Of a DNA stretch of 64,000 bases, positions 47,384 to 57,656 are shown piece after piece. The position numbers were made by a program, and so were the translations under genes. The notes below the pieces were generated by a model. The model was not told the DNA's origin, ran no database searches, and worked only from the letters and a program-made list of their open reading frames with translations. The stretch comes from Helicobacter mehlei (GTDB lineage: Bacteria > Campylobacterota > Campylobacteria > Campylobacterales > Helicobacteraceae): positions 1-64,000 of the forward strand of contig NZ_QXQP01000002.1 of assembly GCF_003660265.1 (NCBI RefSeq). The letters are read 5' to 3'. The stretch's first letter is position 1; every line of letters starts with the position of its first letter.

Positions 47384-47608
47384 TCAACCTCCGCACACGG
47401 GGGGCAACACCATCACCCTATCCCCATCTCTAAGCGGTGTGCGCAAATCTTCTACTAAAACATCATTCACGCTAATCGCACTCATAGCCAGCCACGGGCG
47501 CACATTCTCTTTTTCTTGCAAAATGGCTCTAAGCCCGTGCAAATCGCAAATATCCAATTGCATACTCTCTTCTCTGATTGGGCCTAAGAACTCCACGCAA
47601 ACCATCAA
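47384..47608 (-). CDS. moaD: Molybdopterin synthase sulfur carrier MoaD
   Basis: The 74-residue ubiquitin-like protein ends in VMVLPPVCGG; the terminal Gly-Gly carries the sulfur as thiocarboxylate. It starts the moaD-moaE-mogA-moaC run on the minus strand. Confidence 0.92.
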   Translation of the reverse strand: MMVCVEFLGPIREESMQLDICDLHGLRAILQEKENVRPWLAMSAISVNDVLVEDLRTPLRDGDRVMVLPPVCGG

Positions 47609-47668
47609 CTCTCCTTAAAAATTCGCCTTAGGATAGCAAAATTTTCTGTGTTTTTGGCTAATAGTGCT

Positions 47669-49714
47669 CTAGAATTTTTTGCGTTGCACATCTTTTAAAA
47701 TCTCTTCGGATATGCGGTTAATGTCTTGAGAGGCCAATAGGGAATCGCGTGCAATGGCGATATTGCTCTTTGTGTCTTTTTTAAATTCCTCTAAAGATTG
47801 GTTGATAAATTCCACCTCTTGGGCTTGATTTTGGATACTCGCCGAAGTGTCTGAAATGCTTTGCACCAAGACATTGATATTGCTCTCTATCTCGCTCAAA
47901 GATTTTTGCGTGCATTCGGCTAATTTTCTGACCTCATCAGCCACCACCGCAAACCCGCGCCCATGCTCGCCCGCCCGTGCCGCTTCAATCGCAGCGTTTA
48001 AAGCCAGCAAATTAGTTTGATCGGCAATGTTGCGGATGATCTCCACGATGCTTTTAATGTCTTGGCCTTGTTGGATCACATCTTGGGTTTTTTGTGCCAC
48101 TTCTGTAATACCATTGGTAATTCCAGCAATGCTCATAATGGTTTTATCCAAGCTATTATTTTGATTGGTCGCAATTTCATTAAGGCGATCCACACAACCA
48201 TTTAAGATCATCACCTTTCCATCTAGCTCTTTGGCAAAGCCAGCTGAAGTGCCTAGCATGCGTCTTGTCTCATGCACAAGACCATCTACAACCTTTTCAA
48301 TATGTCCGCTCGCTCCGGGGATGCCATGTCTGAAGTCGTATTGGCTATAACGCTCAAAAGCATCATTGATCGTTTTCATGTGCATACCAATATTTTTTTG
48401 CATGTAGAGAATAATATTATTCAGGTTTTTCTTCAACTCAATTAAAGAGGGGTTGTTAGGCTCTGCATCCACCGTTTGGCTAAAATCCCCTTCCTCCACC
48501 TTAGAGGCAACTTGGATACTATTCTCTACAGATTGTTTGTCTTGCAAGATGGTTTTTTGGATTTGTTGGATATTTTGGTTGATATCGGCTTGCATTTTGC
48601 CCAAATCGTCCTTGCTCTTGGCCGGGATGAGTTTGATGTGATCGGCTGAAATTTCGTGACGCAAGATCTTAAAGAAGTTGTCTAAATTTTGGGATACCGC
48701 CATAATGCGCTTGCTCATCAAAACATAGAGTAACCAGTAGATCACACCGATCACAACGAACAAGCCGATCACGCCCGTAATGCAGATCGTGAGCTTGATG
48801 GAGTCAATGTCCCTAAAAACACGCTTTTCACTCCTCACGCCCACGACGGCCCAATGCAAAGGATTGTCATCGACTTTTTCCAGCACCTTGAAAGGATAAA
48901 TCGCGCCATAGGAGAATTCGTGATTGACGGTTGAATAGATGCGCAAAACTTGTTTTTGCCCGCTTTGGATGAGGGGCAAGCCTTGTTGGGCAAAAGGTTT
49001 ATTGACCCCCTCCCAAGAACGCCCACGTAATTCATGGTGGTTGCCACCCACGACTAATAAAGTCCCATCTTGGGCGATCAGATTAAAGGATGTATCCCCA
49101 ACTCCATAAGATTTAAGCACAGAATCGAAGAGATCGATGTTGATAAAAAGGATAATCGCACCCCTAAAAGCCCCTTGATGATCCCTTAAAGAATAAGCCA
49201 CATCAATCCCATAAATGACTTGCCCATCATGCATGGTGCGCAAATAGGGCTTACCCACAACAAGTTTAGAGGTATTTTTACTGGCAATATATAAGGGATT
49301 GTGGTAGAGATCGGGCGTAGCTAAGGTGTTAATTTTACCCGAATTGCTCTTATCGATGCCAAAACTAATAGTGTTGATCGATTCTCCCTCTATAGCGATG
49401 GATAGGGCATAGACAGCCTGCGTATAGCGCAGATATTCGCTCAGAAAGTACTTTTCAAAGGCGAGATCAGCTTGGGTGTTGTTTTTTAATAGAACGGCTT
49501 TGATAATATGCAGGCGCACCAAAGCCCGCTCAATGCTAGCCTGCACACCCCAGCTAGCATTACGCACTTGGGCTTGTAAGCGATTGAGGGCTTCTGCCTC
49601 CAAAATGCGCTCAGCTTTAGAAGAAACAATATAACTCATCACCACCACTAAGAGCACCAGCACCGATCCGATCGCCAATGCCATTTTTGTTCTCAAACTC
49701 ATATCTTTAAACAT
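47669..49714 (-). CDS. Methyl-accepting chemotaxis protein (Tlp-type chemoreceptor)
   Basis: From ATG 49714 the 681-residue protein has an N-terminal membrane helix ([19 protein letters not shown]), a periplasmic double-Cache-like sensor (residues ~45-310, [40 protein letters not shown]), a second membrane helix, HAMP, and the signalling hairpin [20 protein letters not shown]. It controls CheA according to an unknown ligand. A 16-G tract and AAGGAGGAGG lie upstream at 49762-49737. The ATG has no near ribosome site, so an upstream start reading through the G tract is possible. Confidence 0.88.
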   Translation of the reverse strand: MFKDMSLRTKMALAIGSVLVLLVVVMSYIVSSKAERILEAEALNRLQAQVRNASWGVQASIERALVRLHIIKAVLLKNNTQADLAFEKYFLSEYLRYTQAVYALSIAIEGESINTISFGIDKSNSGKINTLATPDLYHNPLYIASKNTSKLVVGKPYLRTMHDGQVIYGIDVAYSLRDHQGAFRGAIILFINIDLFDSVLKSYGVGDTSFNLIAQDGTLLVVGGNHHELRGRSWEGVNKPFAQQGLPLIQSGQKQVLRIYSTVNHEFSYGAIYPFKVLEKVDDNPLHWAVVGVRSEKRVFRDIDSIKLTICITGVIGLFVVIGVIYWLLYVLMSKRIMAVSQNLDNFFKILRHEISADHIKLIPAKSKDDLGKMQADINQNIQQIQKTILQDKQSVENSIQVASKVEEGDFSQTVDAEPNNPSLIELKKNLNNIILYMQKNIGMHMKTINDAFERYSQYDFRHGIPGASGHIEKVVDGLVHETRRMLGTSAGFAKELDGKVMILNGCVDRLNEIATNQNNSLDKTIMSIAGITNGITEVAQKTQDVIQQGQDIKSIVEIIRNIADQTNLLALNAAIEAARAGEHGRGFAVVADEVRKLAECTQKSLSEIESNINVLVQSISDTSASIQNQAQEVEFINQSLEEFKKDTKSNIAIARDSLLASQDINRISEEILKDVQRKKF

Positions 49715-49736
49715 TTTTAACTCGTATTTTGGATTT

Positions 49737-49762
49737 CCTCCTCCTTCCCCCCCCCCCCCCCC
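49737..49762 (-). repeat. G16 tract followed by AAGGAGGAGG in the chemoreceptor leader
   Basis: On the minus strand, 16 consecutive G (49762-49747) are followed by a perfect purine ribosome-site sequence (49746-49737), 22 bases before the ATG 49714. An ATG overlaps the first G (49764-49762). With 16 G it is out of frame with the receptor; with 17 it would be in frame. The tract is likely to vary in length. Confidence 0.9.
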
Positions 49763-49776
49763 ATTCGCCAAACAGA

Positions 49777-50367
49777 TCAAAGCAAATGCCCCATTTTGTT
49801 TTTTTTAGTTTCCAAGTATTCTTTGTTGTGGCAGTTGCTTTCAACAATAATGCTACTGCGCTCCACCTCCACATAAGCCCCAATGGCGGCGATTTTTTGG
49901 GGGTTATTGGTCAAAAGTTGGATTTTAGCAATCCCGTAATGCTTCAAAATATCCCCCACAATGGCATAATCGCGCTCATCGTCTTTAAACCCGATCGCCC
50001 GGTTAGCCTCAATCGTGTCATAGCCTTGATCTTGCAAAGCATAGGCGTTGATCTTGTTAAACAGCCCAATGCCCCGCCCCTCTTGGCGCAAATAAATCAA
50101 CATGCCCCCCTGCTCGTGCGCACCAATTTGACGCATGGCCATCTCCAATTCACCCCCACAATCGCATTTTTGAGAGCCAAAGACATCTCCTGTTAAACAC
50201 TCTGAATGCACTCTAACAAGGGGCACTTCTAAGAGTTCTTGAGTGAAAACGACCAAATGATCCACTGGCAAGCCCCCTTCCTTATGCTCTTGGAAGGATT
50301 GAATCCAAAACACCCCAAACTTTGTGGGGAGTTTGGCGCGGTTTGAAATTCTAACCCGACTATCCAT
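49777..50367 (-). CDS. ribA: GTP cyclohydrolase II
   Basis: The 196-residue protein has [20 protein letters not shown] (zinc cysteines), [38 protein letters not shown] and [11 protein letters not shown], all RibA signatures. It opens GTP for riboflavin synthesis. It stands alone, without the RibB domain, as in Helicobacter. The chemoreceptor leader with the G tract follows it directly. Confidence 0.95.
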   Translation of the reverse strand: MDSRVRISNRAKLPTKFGVFWIQSFQEHKEGGLPVDHLVVFTQELLEVPLVRVHSECLTGDVFGSQKCDCGGELEMAMRQIGAHEQGGMLIYLRQEGRGIGLFNKINAYALQDQGYDTIEANRAIGFKDDERDYAIVGDILKHYGIAKIQLLTNNPQKIAAIGAYVEVERSSIIVESNCHNKEYLETKKNKMGHLL

Positions 50368-50437
50368 ATCAAGCCCTTTACTTCGTAAAATGGGGCACTA
50401 TCCTAGCATTTAAAGCCCACATTATGGTAAATATTTC

Positions 50438-51115
50438 TTAGCTTTTTTTTAAGCTATTCTTATTTTCTATGCCCAACATTTTGGTTACGCCCAGATTTTG
50501 GAGCACAAAACCAATAAAATCCATGCAAAAAAGTGCGGTGTGCCCTAAAAGCCTAAAGCCCAGTAACTTTTTTTGGTGTCTTTGGATGTGCTGGGTGGCG
50601 TGGTAGAAAAACTCACCCACCAAAGGACCCATAGTCGGCGTGCAGATCAAATCTTGCCAGCTAGGGATTTCTACAAAGGCTTCTAACCCGTATTCCCAAA
50701 AAAAGGTTGAAACCAAGAAAGTGAAGAGCACCCCCGCACTCCAGCGATAGCCCGCCACCCTAGATTGCATGTAGTAAATCGCACCAAAATACGGGTGCAA
50801 GACCCAATTAAAAATAAATAGATCGTCATCAAATTGCGGACCCAAGCAGACATTGTGAAACCAGCTCCCCAGCCCGAATTTTTCTTTGCTCCAATGGGTA
50901 ACACTCTCAGGCATCAAATACAGCCCTACAATGCCCAAAATAAAGCAAATACCCAACAGACCCACACTCGCGCCCAAGTATTTAGACCGGCTATCTGGCA
51001 CATAGTGTGTGTTAAGAATGTAAGAATCCAAACTTTTCAAAGCACCTTGAGAGTTTTTCTTGGCAAGCAGATAGCGTAACAAAATATCAATGGCAACCCG
51101 CAGGGATAAAAGCAA
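50438..51115 (-). CDS. DUF3943-like membrane protein
   Basis: The 225-residue product has several hydrophobic segments and the pattern NWVLHPYFGAIYYMQSRVAG, FFWEYGLEAFVEIPSWQDLI, TPTMGPLVGEFFYH, which resembles DUF3943 proteins. Function is unknown; the family is envelope-associated. Start is taken as TTG at 51115. It diverges from cstA. Confidence 0.6.
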   Translation of the reverse strand: MLLSLRVAIDILLRYLLAKKNSQGALKSLDSYILNTHYVPDSRSKYLGASVGLLGICFILGIVGLYLMPESVTHWSKEKFGLGSWFHNVCLGPQFDDDLFIFNWVLHPYFGAIYYMQSRVAGYRWSAGVLFTFLVSTFFWEYGLEAFVEIPSWQDLICTPTMGPLVGEFFYHATQHIQRHQKKLLGFRLLGHTALFCMDFIGFVLQNLGVTKMLGIENKNSLKKS

Positions 51116-51235
51116 TAAACATAACCAGCCCTTTATTTTGGAATCGCCGTAATGATAGCTAAAATTTTAAATAAAATGGCAGAATTGTTTGATACGATCC
51201 ACTTACAGAATAGATCGATTTGGAGAAAGGCAAGA

Positions 51236-53293
51236 ATGAAACGAACTTGGAGTCATTTGGTTTGGGCGTTGGTTGCCATTGTAGGTGCGGTGTGTTTGGG
51301 TGTACTGGCTTTACACAAAGGCGAGAGTATCAACACGCTTTGGCTGGTATGTGCAGCCATTTGCATTTACTCTTTGGGTTATCGCTTTTATAGCCATTTT
51401 ATCGCTTATCGAGTGCTCTGCCTCAACGATGGACGTGCCACACCGGCCTGTGTGCGCAATGATGGGCGTGATTTTGTCCCCACCCACAAGGCAATCACTT
51501 TTGGTCATCACTTTGCCGCTATTGCTGGGGCAGGTCCGCTAGTAGGTCCGATTCTGGCAACCCAAATGGGTTATTTGCCCTCCGTGCTGTGGATTTTAAT
51601 TGGGAGTGTTTTAGGGGGCTGTGTGCATGATTTTGTGGTGCTCTTTTGTTCCATGCGGCGGGGTGGGAAGTCTTTGGGTGAAATGGTGAAAGATGAAATG
51701 GGTCCTGTGGTGGGTTGGTTTGCACTCTTGGGGATACTAGGGATCATGATCATCATCATTGCCATTTTGGCTATGGTGGTGGTCAAGGCTCTAGCGCATT
51801 CGCCATGGGGACTCTTTACGATCGCTATGACCATCCCCATCGCGATTGTGATGGGGCTTTACATGCGCTTTTTCCGCATCCGTGTTTTAGAGAGTTCGCT
51901 GTTGGGTTTTGTGCTCCTGATGTTGGCAATTTATTATGGCAAGGTGGTGGCCAATGATCCCATCCTTGCCTCTTATTTTACTTTGAGCGAGGGTACGCTA
52001 GCTTGGCTGGTTATCGCCTATGGTTTTATTGCCGCCATCTTGCCCGTGTGGTTTTTATTGGCTCCTAGAGATTACTTGAGCACCTTTTTAAAAATTGGGG
52101 TGATTTTGATCTTGGCAGGGGCAATTATCATTGTCGCTCCGCCCTTGCAAATCCCCAAGATCACCCACTTTATTGATGGGAGCGGTCCGGTTTTTGCCGG
52201 CGCGCTCTTCCCCTTTTTGTTCATCACCATTGCCTGCGGAACCATTAGTGGATTCCATGCTTTGATCGCCTCGGGCACTACGCCTAAAATGATCGCTAAA
52301 GAAAGCCATGCGCGCTTGGTGGGCTATGGCTCCATGCTGATGGAATCCATTGTGGCGATCATGGCATTGCTCATGGCTGCCATTTTACACCCCGGACTTT
52401 ACTTTGCAATCAACGCCCCAGCTAGTACCATTGGAAGCGACATCACAGAGGCGGCTAAGGTGATTAGTTCATGGGGTTTTTCCATTAGCCCCCAAGAGAT
52501 CGAACAGATCACCAAAAACATTGGCGAACACAGCATTTTAAGCCGCACGGGGGGTGCACCCACTTTTGCTATTGGGCTGAGTATGGTTGTCTATCAGCTT
52601 TTAGGCGATCCTAGTGTGATGGCATTTTGGTATCACTTTGCGATCCTTTTTGAAGCCCTTTTTATCCTCACAGCTGTGGATGCGGGCACTAGAACTGCGC
52701 GCTTTATGATCCAAGATATTTTAGGGCATCTTTATAAGCCCTTAGGCAATACAGAGTCCTATGGGGCGGGTATCTTTGCGACTTTGGTTTGCGTGGGGTT
52801 GTGGGGATATTTTCTCTACCAAGGCACTATCGATCCTAAAGGTGGGATTTACACCCTTTGGCCCCTATTTGGTGTGAGTAACCAAATGCTAGCAGGCATG
52901 GCACTCTTGCTGGCCACGACCATTTTATTTAAAATGCAACGCTTCAAATACGCATTAGTAACGGCGATTCCAGCTAGCTTAATTTTGGGGATCACCTTTT
53001 ATAGCGGGACTTTAAAGGTTTTGCCTAAAGGCTCTGATAGCGTGTTAAACCATGTTTCCCATGTCGCCACCGCCCAAATTCTAAGAGAAAAACTCGCCAC
53101 CACCACCGATCCTAAGCAAATCAGCCAACTCAAACAGGCGATCACCAACCACACCATCGATGCAATTTTGTGTGTATTTTTCATGCTGGTTGCCTTTTTG
53201 GTTTTGATAGCTAGTGTGCGGATTTGCTACCGGGCTTATAAGGGTCAAATCAGTCCGCCACTGGCAGAAACTCCCTTTGTAGCTGTGTCTTAA
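51236..53293 (+). CDS. cstA: CstA-family peptide/pyruvate transporter
   Basis: ATG at 51236 follows GAGAAAGG. The 685-residue membrane protein has ATPACVRNDGRDFVPTHKAI, FGHHFAAIAGAGPLVGPILA, LFCSMRRGGKSLGEMVKDEM and GTISGFHALIASGTTPKMI, the CstA signatures, with about 16 membrane segments. Family members import peptides during starvation or pyruvate. In Helicobacter a role in nutrient uptake is likely. Confidence 0.93.
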   Translation: MKRTWSHLVWALVAIVGAVCLGVLALHKGESINTLWLVCAAICIYSLGYRFYSHFIAYRVLCLNDGRATPACVRNDGRDFVPTHKAITFGHHFAAIAGAGPLVGPILATQMGYLPSVLWILIGSVLGGCVHDFVVLFCSMRRGGKSLGEMVKDEMGPVVGWFALLGILGIMIIIIAILAMVVVKALAHSPWGLFTIAMTIPIAIVMGLYMRFFRIRVLESSLLGFVLLMLAIYYGKVVANDPILASYFTLSEGTLAWLVIAYGFIAAILPVWFLLAPRDYLSTFLKIGVILILAGAIIIVAPPLQIPKITHFIDGSGPVFAGALFPFLFITIACGTISGFHALIASGTTPKMIAKESHARLVGYGSMLMESIVAIMALLMAAILHPGLYFAINAPASTIGSDITEAAKVISSWGFSISPQEIEQITKNIGEHSILSRTGGAPTFAIGLSMVVYQLLGDPSVMAFWYHFAILFEALFILTAVDAGTRTARFMIQDILGHLYKPLGNTESYGAGIFATLVCVGLWGYFLYQGTIDPKGGIYTLWPLFGVSNQMLAGMALLLATTILFKMQRFKYALVTAIPASLILGITFYSGTLKVLPKGSDSVLNHVSHVATAQILREKLATTTDPKQISQLKQAITNHTIDAILCVFFMLVAFLVLIASVRICYRAYKGQISPPLAETPFVAVS

Positions 53294-53305
53294 TTTTAGA
53301 CATGC

Positions 53306-53311
53306 TAGAAT
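53306..53311 (+). promoter_or_regulatory. Extended -10 (TGC-TAGAAT) for glnA
   Basis: TAGAAT preceded by TGC lies 22 bases before the GTG start of glnA. Confidence 0.5.
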
Positions 53312-53332
53312 CAAAATAAAAAAGGTGTAAAA

Positions 53333-54772
53333 GTGGAACTGCATAATAGCGATGCCGATGTGCAAAAATTCTTGGATTTTTGCAAAGAAAAAGAAGTAGA
53401 ATTTGTGGATTTTAGATTCACTGATGTGAAGGGCACATGGAATCACATGGGCTATTCATTTTCCAGCGTGGATAAGGATTTGTTACAACAAGGCATCCCC
53501 TTTGATGCGAGTTGCTTTAAGGCATGGCAGAGTATTGACAAGTCAGACATGATCTTGCAACCCGATTTGATTCGCTATTTCATCGACCCCTTTAGTGCAG
53601 ATATTACCGCTGTGGTGTTTTGCGATGTGTGGGACATTTACAAGGAACAAGAATATGAAAAATGCCCTAGGGTGATTGCCAAGCGCGCTTTAAAGCACTT
53701 ACGCGAACTGGGGATCGGGGATATTGCCTATTTTGGGGCAGAAAATGAATTTTTTATCTTTGATTCGATCAAAATGAAGGGCGATGTGAATTGCCAATAT
53801 TACGAGATTGATAGCGAAGAGGGGGAATGGAATCGAGCGCGTAGTTTTGAGGGGGGGGTGAATTTTGGACACCGCACGGGGCGTAAGGGCGGGTATTTGC
53901 CCACACCCCCCACAGATACCATGATGGATTTGCGTGCTGAAATTGTCAAGGTGCTCAACCAAGTGGGGCTAGAAACCTATGTCGTCCATCACGAGCTAGC
54001 CCAAGCGCAAGGGGAGATTGGTGTGCGCTTTGGGGATTTGGTCGAGGCAGCGGATAATATCCAAAAGCTTAAATATGTGGTGAAAATGGTCGCGCATCTC
54101 AATGGCAAGAGCGCAACTTTCATGCCCAAACCCTTATATGGAGATAATGGGAGTGGCATGCACACCCATGTGAGCATTTGGCAAAAAGGAGAAAACCTCT
54201 TTTGCGGGGATGTCTATAAAAATCTTAGCCAAATGGCTTTGCACTTTTTAGGCGGGGTATTAGAACATGCTAGGAGTTTGGCGGCCTTTACCAATGCCTC
54301 TAGCAACTCTTATAAACGCTTGATCCCCGGGTATGAAGCCCCCTCAATTTTGACCTACTCAGCCCAAAATCGTAGCGCGAGCGTGCGCATTCCTTACGGG
54401 GTGAGTGGGAAGGCGACCCGTTTTGAATTGCGCTTCCCGGATAATTCCTCTAACCCCTACTTGGCTTTTGCAGCGATTTTGATGGCTGGCTTGGATGGGA
54501 TTCACAAAAAGAGCGATCCGGGTGCACCGATGGATATTAACCTTTTCACCCTAACCCTAGATGAAATCCGCGATCGGGGGATCAGACAACTCCCCCACAC
54601 GCTACGCAGTGCTTTAGAGGAGATGCTCGCCCACAAGGATTACTTGAAAAAGGGCGAGGTTTTTACCGAAGAGTTTCTCCAAGCTTACCAAAGTTTCAAA
54701 TTCAAATCTGAAGTCTTCCCTTGGGAGAGCAAGCCCCATCCCTTTGAGTTTGAAACCACCTATTCGTGCTGA
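53333..54772 (+). CDS. glnA: Glutamine synthetase, type I
   Basis: The 479-residue product has [25 protein letters not shown]-type metal site ([16 protein letters not shown]), [40 protein letters not shown] and [10 protein letters not shown]. It makes glutamine from glutamate and ammonia, important in an ammonia-rich gastric niche. It starts with GTG at 53333 after AAAAGG. Confidence 0.96.
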   Translation: MELHNSDADVQKFLDFCKEKEVEFVDFRFTDVKGTWNHMGYSFSSVDKDLLQQGIPFDASCFKAWQSIDKSDMILQPDLIRYFIDPFSADITAVVFCDVWDIYKEQEYEKCPRVIAKRALKHLRELGIGDIAYFGAENEFFIFDSIKMKGDVNCQYYEIDSEEGEWNRARSFEGGVNFGHRTGRKGGYLPTPPTDTMMDLRAEIVKVLNQVGLETYVVHHELAQAQGEIGVRFGDLVEAADNIQKLKYVVKMVAHLNGKSATFMPKPLYGDNGSGMHTHVSIWQKGENLFCGDVYKNLSQMALHFLGGVLEHARSLAAFTNASSNSYKRLIPGYEAPSILTYSAQNRSASVRIPYGVSGKATRFELRFPDNSSNPYLAFAAILMAGLDGIHKKSDPGAPMDINLFTLTLDEIRDRGIRQLPHTLRSALEEMLAHKDYLKKGEVFTEEFLQAYQSFKFKSEVFPWESKPHPFEFETTYSC

Positions 54773-54882
54773 TGAGAAGAAGGCGGGGCAGTTCTTTTAG
54801 GGACAGCCACAATAAACTCAAATTGCTCATGCGCCTCATTCGGATCGCCACCCGTTTATTCAAAAAATAAAAAGGATCGTGC

Positions 54883-55599
54883 ATGCCTTATCCCCTCCTA
54901 GCTTTTGTACTTGCTCTTGTATTCTATGGGTGCAAGCATGCCCCAGCTCCTAGCAGTGAAGTTACTTTTTCTTACTACGAAGAGAGCGAAAAACAACAAC
55001 CCAAAAACCATCTCTTGATCTTATTAGCCCCTATGGAGATTAGCTTTAGCTCTAATGTGCCTGAGAGCATGCAAAAAGAGTTCAAGACCTCTATGCTGGA
55101 TCAAATCCAGAGTATTTTAGAAAAACGCGGATTTTCCGTAGAATTGGTGGATTCCAAACCCACGCCCAAGCAAGCTAATGAAGGCTATGTGGTTGTACGC
55201 ATCACCGGTGCCATTGATGTTTTAGAGGAACTAGACATGAGTATTTTCAAGAAAAAAGATAGTGGCATTAGCAAGCGTAACAAAAACTTATCCATGGGCT
55301 TTTTGGAGCTCAGACTCTTAGAACCCAAGAGTCAAAAGGTGCTCCAAATGAGCGCGCTAGAGTTGCCCGGCTATCAGATCAAAACCGATGTTACCATCCA
55401 ACAACAACGCACCACTGGCGGGGGGTTTATGCCCACCAGCGTGGTAACACCCGTGCATGGCAATGGGTTTGATAGCCATGTCTATCAAATCTTACTGCAA
55501 ATTTATACGCAAGGTGTGAGCAAGATTAGCCATGAGCTCACCTTGCACAAGTTGGAGCAAGAAAAATACTTGATCCAAAAAGCCAAACAAACACCTTAA
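54883..55599 (+). CDS. HpaA-paralogue lipoprotein
   Basis: The 238-residue product has a lipobox (LALVFYGCK) and the HpaA-like core (EFKTSMLDQIQSILEKRGFS, SMGFLELRLLEPKSQKVLQM). It is a second member of the HpaA family in this window and is more divergent than the gene at 45129. Surface or periplasmic location is likely; function unknown. The 110-base gap before it holds no other gene. Confidence 0.78.
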   Translation: MPYPLLAFVLALVFYGCKHAPAPSSEVTFSYYEESEKQQPKNHLLILLAPMEISFSSNVPESMQKEFKTSMLDQIQSILEKRGFSVELVDSKPTPKQANEGYVVVRITGAIDVLEELDMSIFKKKDSGISKRNKNLSMGFLELRLLEPKSQKVLQMSALELPGYQIKTDVTIQQQRTTGGGFMPTSVVTPVHGNGFDSHVYQILLQIYTQGVSKISHELTLHKLEQEKYLIQKAKQTP

Positions 55600-55632
55600 G
55601 GGGGCACGGCTACTTTATTCACCTTTTATTGC

Positions 55633-55638
55633 TAGAAT
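55633..55638 (+). promoter_or_regulatory. Extended -10 (TGC-TAGAAT) for the YhcH-like gene
   Basis: TAGAAT preceded by TGC, 30 bases before the ATG at 55668. Confidence 0.5.
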
Positions 55639-55667
55639 GTGCCCTTTAGTGATAACATGGAGGTTAC

Positions 55668-56168
55668 ATGGCAATTATTGGTAAATTAAACTCTTTAGAG
55701 ACACTTTTCAGCAAAACCCTAGAACTAGAGACTCTCTATGGGTATTTGGCTAGCATGTTGGACACCAACCACCCCCACCACCAAAGCTTAATCCAACAGC
55801 AAAGCGGATCGCTACGGCAAGACATCGGGCATGGCATGCACGCCATGCACATCGCTTACAAACCCTTAGGAGGTGTGTTGGAGACTCACCGCACCCACAT
55901 TGATTTTTGCCTTGTGGTGCATGGGTGTGAGATTTTAAACTTAAGCGACTCAAGCGATTTGGTAATTCAAGAAGACTATGATAGCACGCTAGACAAGCAA
56001 ACTTACCATAATGGCGAACATAGCCTAGAAATGTATTTGCACGCTGGCTGGTTAGCCATCTTATTCCCCACAGATGCGCACACCACCAGCCCCCACCCCC
56101 AATCTTTGGACTTAGTGCATAAAGTCGTGGCTAAAGTGCCCGCTAATCTTGTTAAATTAAAGCTCTAA
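55668..56168 (+). CDS. YhcH/YjgK/YiaL-family (TabA-like) protein
   Basis: The 166-residue cupin-like product has an N-terminal helix pair, SGSLRQDIGHGMHAMHIAYK, ETHRTHIDFCLVVHGCE and the C-terminal WLAILFPTDAHTT, then VHKVVAKVPANL, the DUF386 pattern with the metal-binding His/Glu residues. E. coli TabA affects biofilm and toxin-antitoxin-linked dispersal; other members act on sialic acid or sugar catabolism. Here the role is unknown. Confidence 0.75.
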   Translation: MAIIGKLNSLETLFSKTLELETLYGYLASMLDTNHPHHQSLIQQQSGSLRQDIGHGMHAMHIAYKPLGGVLETHRTHIDFCLVVHGCEILNLSDSSDLVIQEDYDSTLDKQTYHNGEHSLEMYLHAGWLAILFPTDAHTTSPHPQSLDLVHKVVAKVPANLVKLKL

Positions 56169-56170
56169 AC

Positions 56171-56671
56171 ATGAAAATTTGCTCTTTTGTTTTCTGTATC
56201 GCCCCCCTGTGTGCGGGCACTTTGGAGGGGATTTACCAAACCCAAGCTTTTTTGTATATGAAAGCCTCTTATGTAGAATTTTTTAAGTATGAGGACAAGT
56301 ATTATGCTTACGGGATTGCCAATGTGGATGGCTCACCGGCTAGAAAAGATATTTACAATAAAAACCCTGCTTTACGCAGCCGTAGCGATAAGGGCGTGGT
56401 GTTTTTATATAATCTGAAACACATTTATGATGACACCTATAAAGGCGGGCGGGCATATAATTTTTACGATGGGCGGACTTATTATGTGCAAATCCACCAA
56501 AAGAAAAACGGGGACTTAAAATTTTTGCCCAGCCTAGATCGGCGTGGATTTTTTGGCAAAACTTTTATCTGGAAAAAGCTCGATGAAAACTACCTCAAAG
56601 AGCACAACATTGCCCGACCTAATTTTTTTGAAGTGCTCGAAACCCTCAAGCAAATCCCGCAAGACCCTTAA
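56171..56671 (+). CDS. DUF2147-like secreted protein
   Basis: The 166-residue product has a short signal peptide (ICSFVFCIAPLCAGTLEG) and the pattern YVEFFKYEDKYYAYGIANVD and GGRAYNFYDGRTYYVQIHQK, which resembles DUF2147 lipocalin-like proteins. Probably periplasmic. It starts 2 bases after the YhcH-like gene and overlaps the convergent asd gene by 26 bases. Confidence 0.65.
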   Translation: MKICSFVFCIAPLCAGTLEGIYQTQAFLYMKASYVEFFKYEDKYYAYGIANVDGSPARKDIYNKNPALRSRSDKGVVFLYNLKHIYDDTYKGGRAYNFYDGRTYYVQIHQKKNGDLKFLPSLDRRGFFGKTFIWKKLDENYLKEHNIARPNFFEVLETLKQIPQDP

Positions 56672-57656
56672 GAGCAAGGGCGATCTTAACCGCATTGGTG
56701 GCCGCACCCACGCGCAACTGGTCAGCTACACACCACAAGTGTAGCATGTGTGGGCTGTGCAAATCATCGCGAATCCGCCCCACAAAAGTTTGATCGCTAT
56801 GGCTAGCAATCAAGGGGGTGGGGTAGCTAGAGGTGGTGGGTTCATCGAGCACCACGACATTGGGAGCTTGTTTTAAAACTTCTCTAGCTTCTAGGGCACT
56901 CACGGGTTTTTCAAAGCTAATACTCAGACTCTCACTATGGCTTCTAAGCACGGGGACACGCACACAAGTAGCACTGATAGGGAAGTTGGCGTGCATGATC
57001 TTATGGGTCTCTTGCACCATTTTCATCTCTTCTTTAGTGTAACCCGAGGGTAAAAAGACATCAATTTGGGGGATCACATTAAAGGCGATGGGATGGGGGA
57101 AGGCACTATTAGGCGCATTAGAATCCTTGATTTGTTCTTGTAGCTGGTGAATGCCCTTTTTGCCCGCCCCGCTCACAGCCTGATAAGTGCTCACATCCAC
57201 GCGCACAACTTTAAAGGCGTGGTGTAGGGGGTTTAAGATTTGCACCATTTGGATGGTGGAACAATTCGGGTTAGCAATGATTGATTGTGGGCAGTTTTGC
57301 AAGTCTCTCGCATTGACCTCTGGGACCACTAAGGGGACATCTGCTTGCAAGCGAAAAAAACTGGTATTATCAATCACCACCGCGCCATTTTGAGCAGCAC
57401 AAGGGGCAAAAACCTCACTCACGCCCTTACCTGCACTAAAAAAGGCAATGTCGATCTTTTCTTGGCTAAAAAAGGCTTGGGTGGTCTCTAAAATGGTGTG
57501 ATTCTCCCCAAAGGCGCGGATTTTCTTGCCCGCACTCTTGGCACTAGCCAAAGCAAAGAATGCGCCCACGGGAAAAGTGCGCTCTTCTAATACCTTGATG
57601 ATCTCCTCACCCACTGCCCCGCTTGCGCCCACTAAAGCAATGCTATATGTTTTCAT
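56646..57656 (-). CDS. asd: Aspartate-semialdehyde dehydrogenase
   Basis: The 336-residue protein has [18 protein letters not shown], the catalytic cysteine in [28 protein letters not shown] and [15 protein letters not shown]. It reduces aspartyl phosphate on the route to lysine, diaminopimelate, threonine and methionine. It overlaps hisS by 4 bases. Confidence 0.96.
   Translation of the reverse strand: MKTYSIALVGASGAVGEEIIKVLEERTFPVGAFFALASAKSAGKKIRAFGENHTILETTQAFFSQEKIDIAFFSAGKGVSEVFAPCAAQNGAVVIDNTSFFRLQADVPLVVPEVNARDLQNCPQSIIANPNCSTIQMVQILNPLHHAFKVVRVDVSTYQAVSGAGKKGIHQLQEQIKDSNAPNSAFPHPIAFNVIPQIDVFLPSGYTKEEMKMVQETHKIMHANFPISATCVRVPVLRSHSESLSISFEKPVSALEAREVLKQAPNVVVLDEPTTSSYPTPLIASHSDQTFVGRIRDDLHSPHMLHLWCVADQLRVGAATNAVKIALALKGLAGFA

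Noticed and set aside
49729-50196. 155-residue plus-strand frame over ribA and the G tract
   Set aside because: It is antisense to ribA with proline runs from the C tract; no ribosome site.
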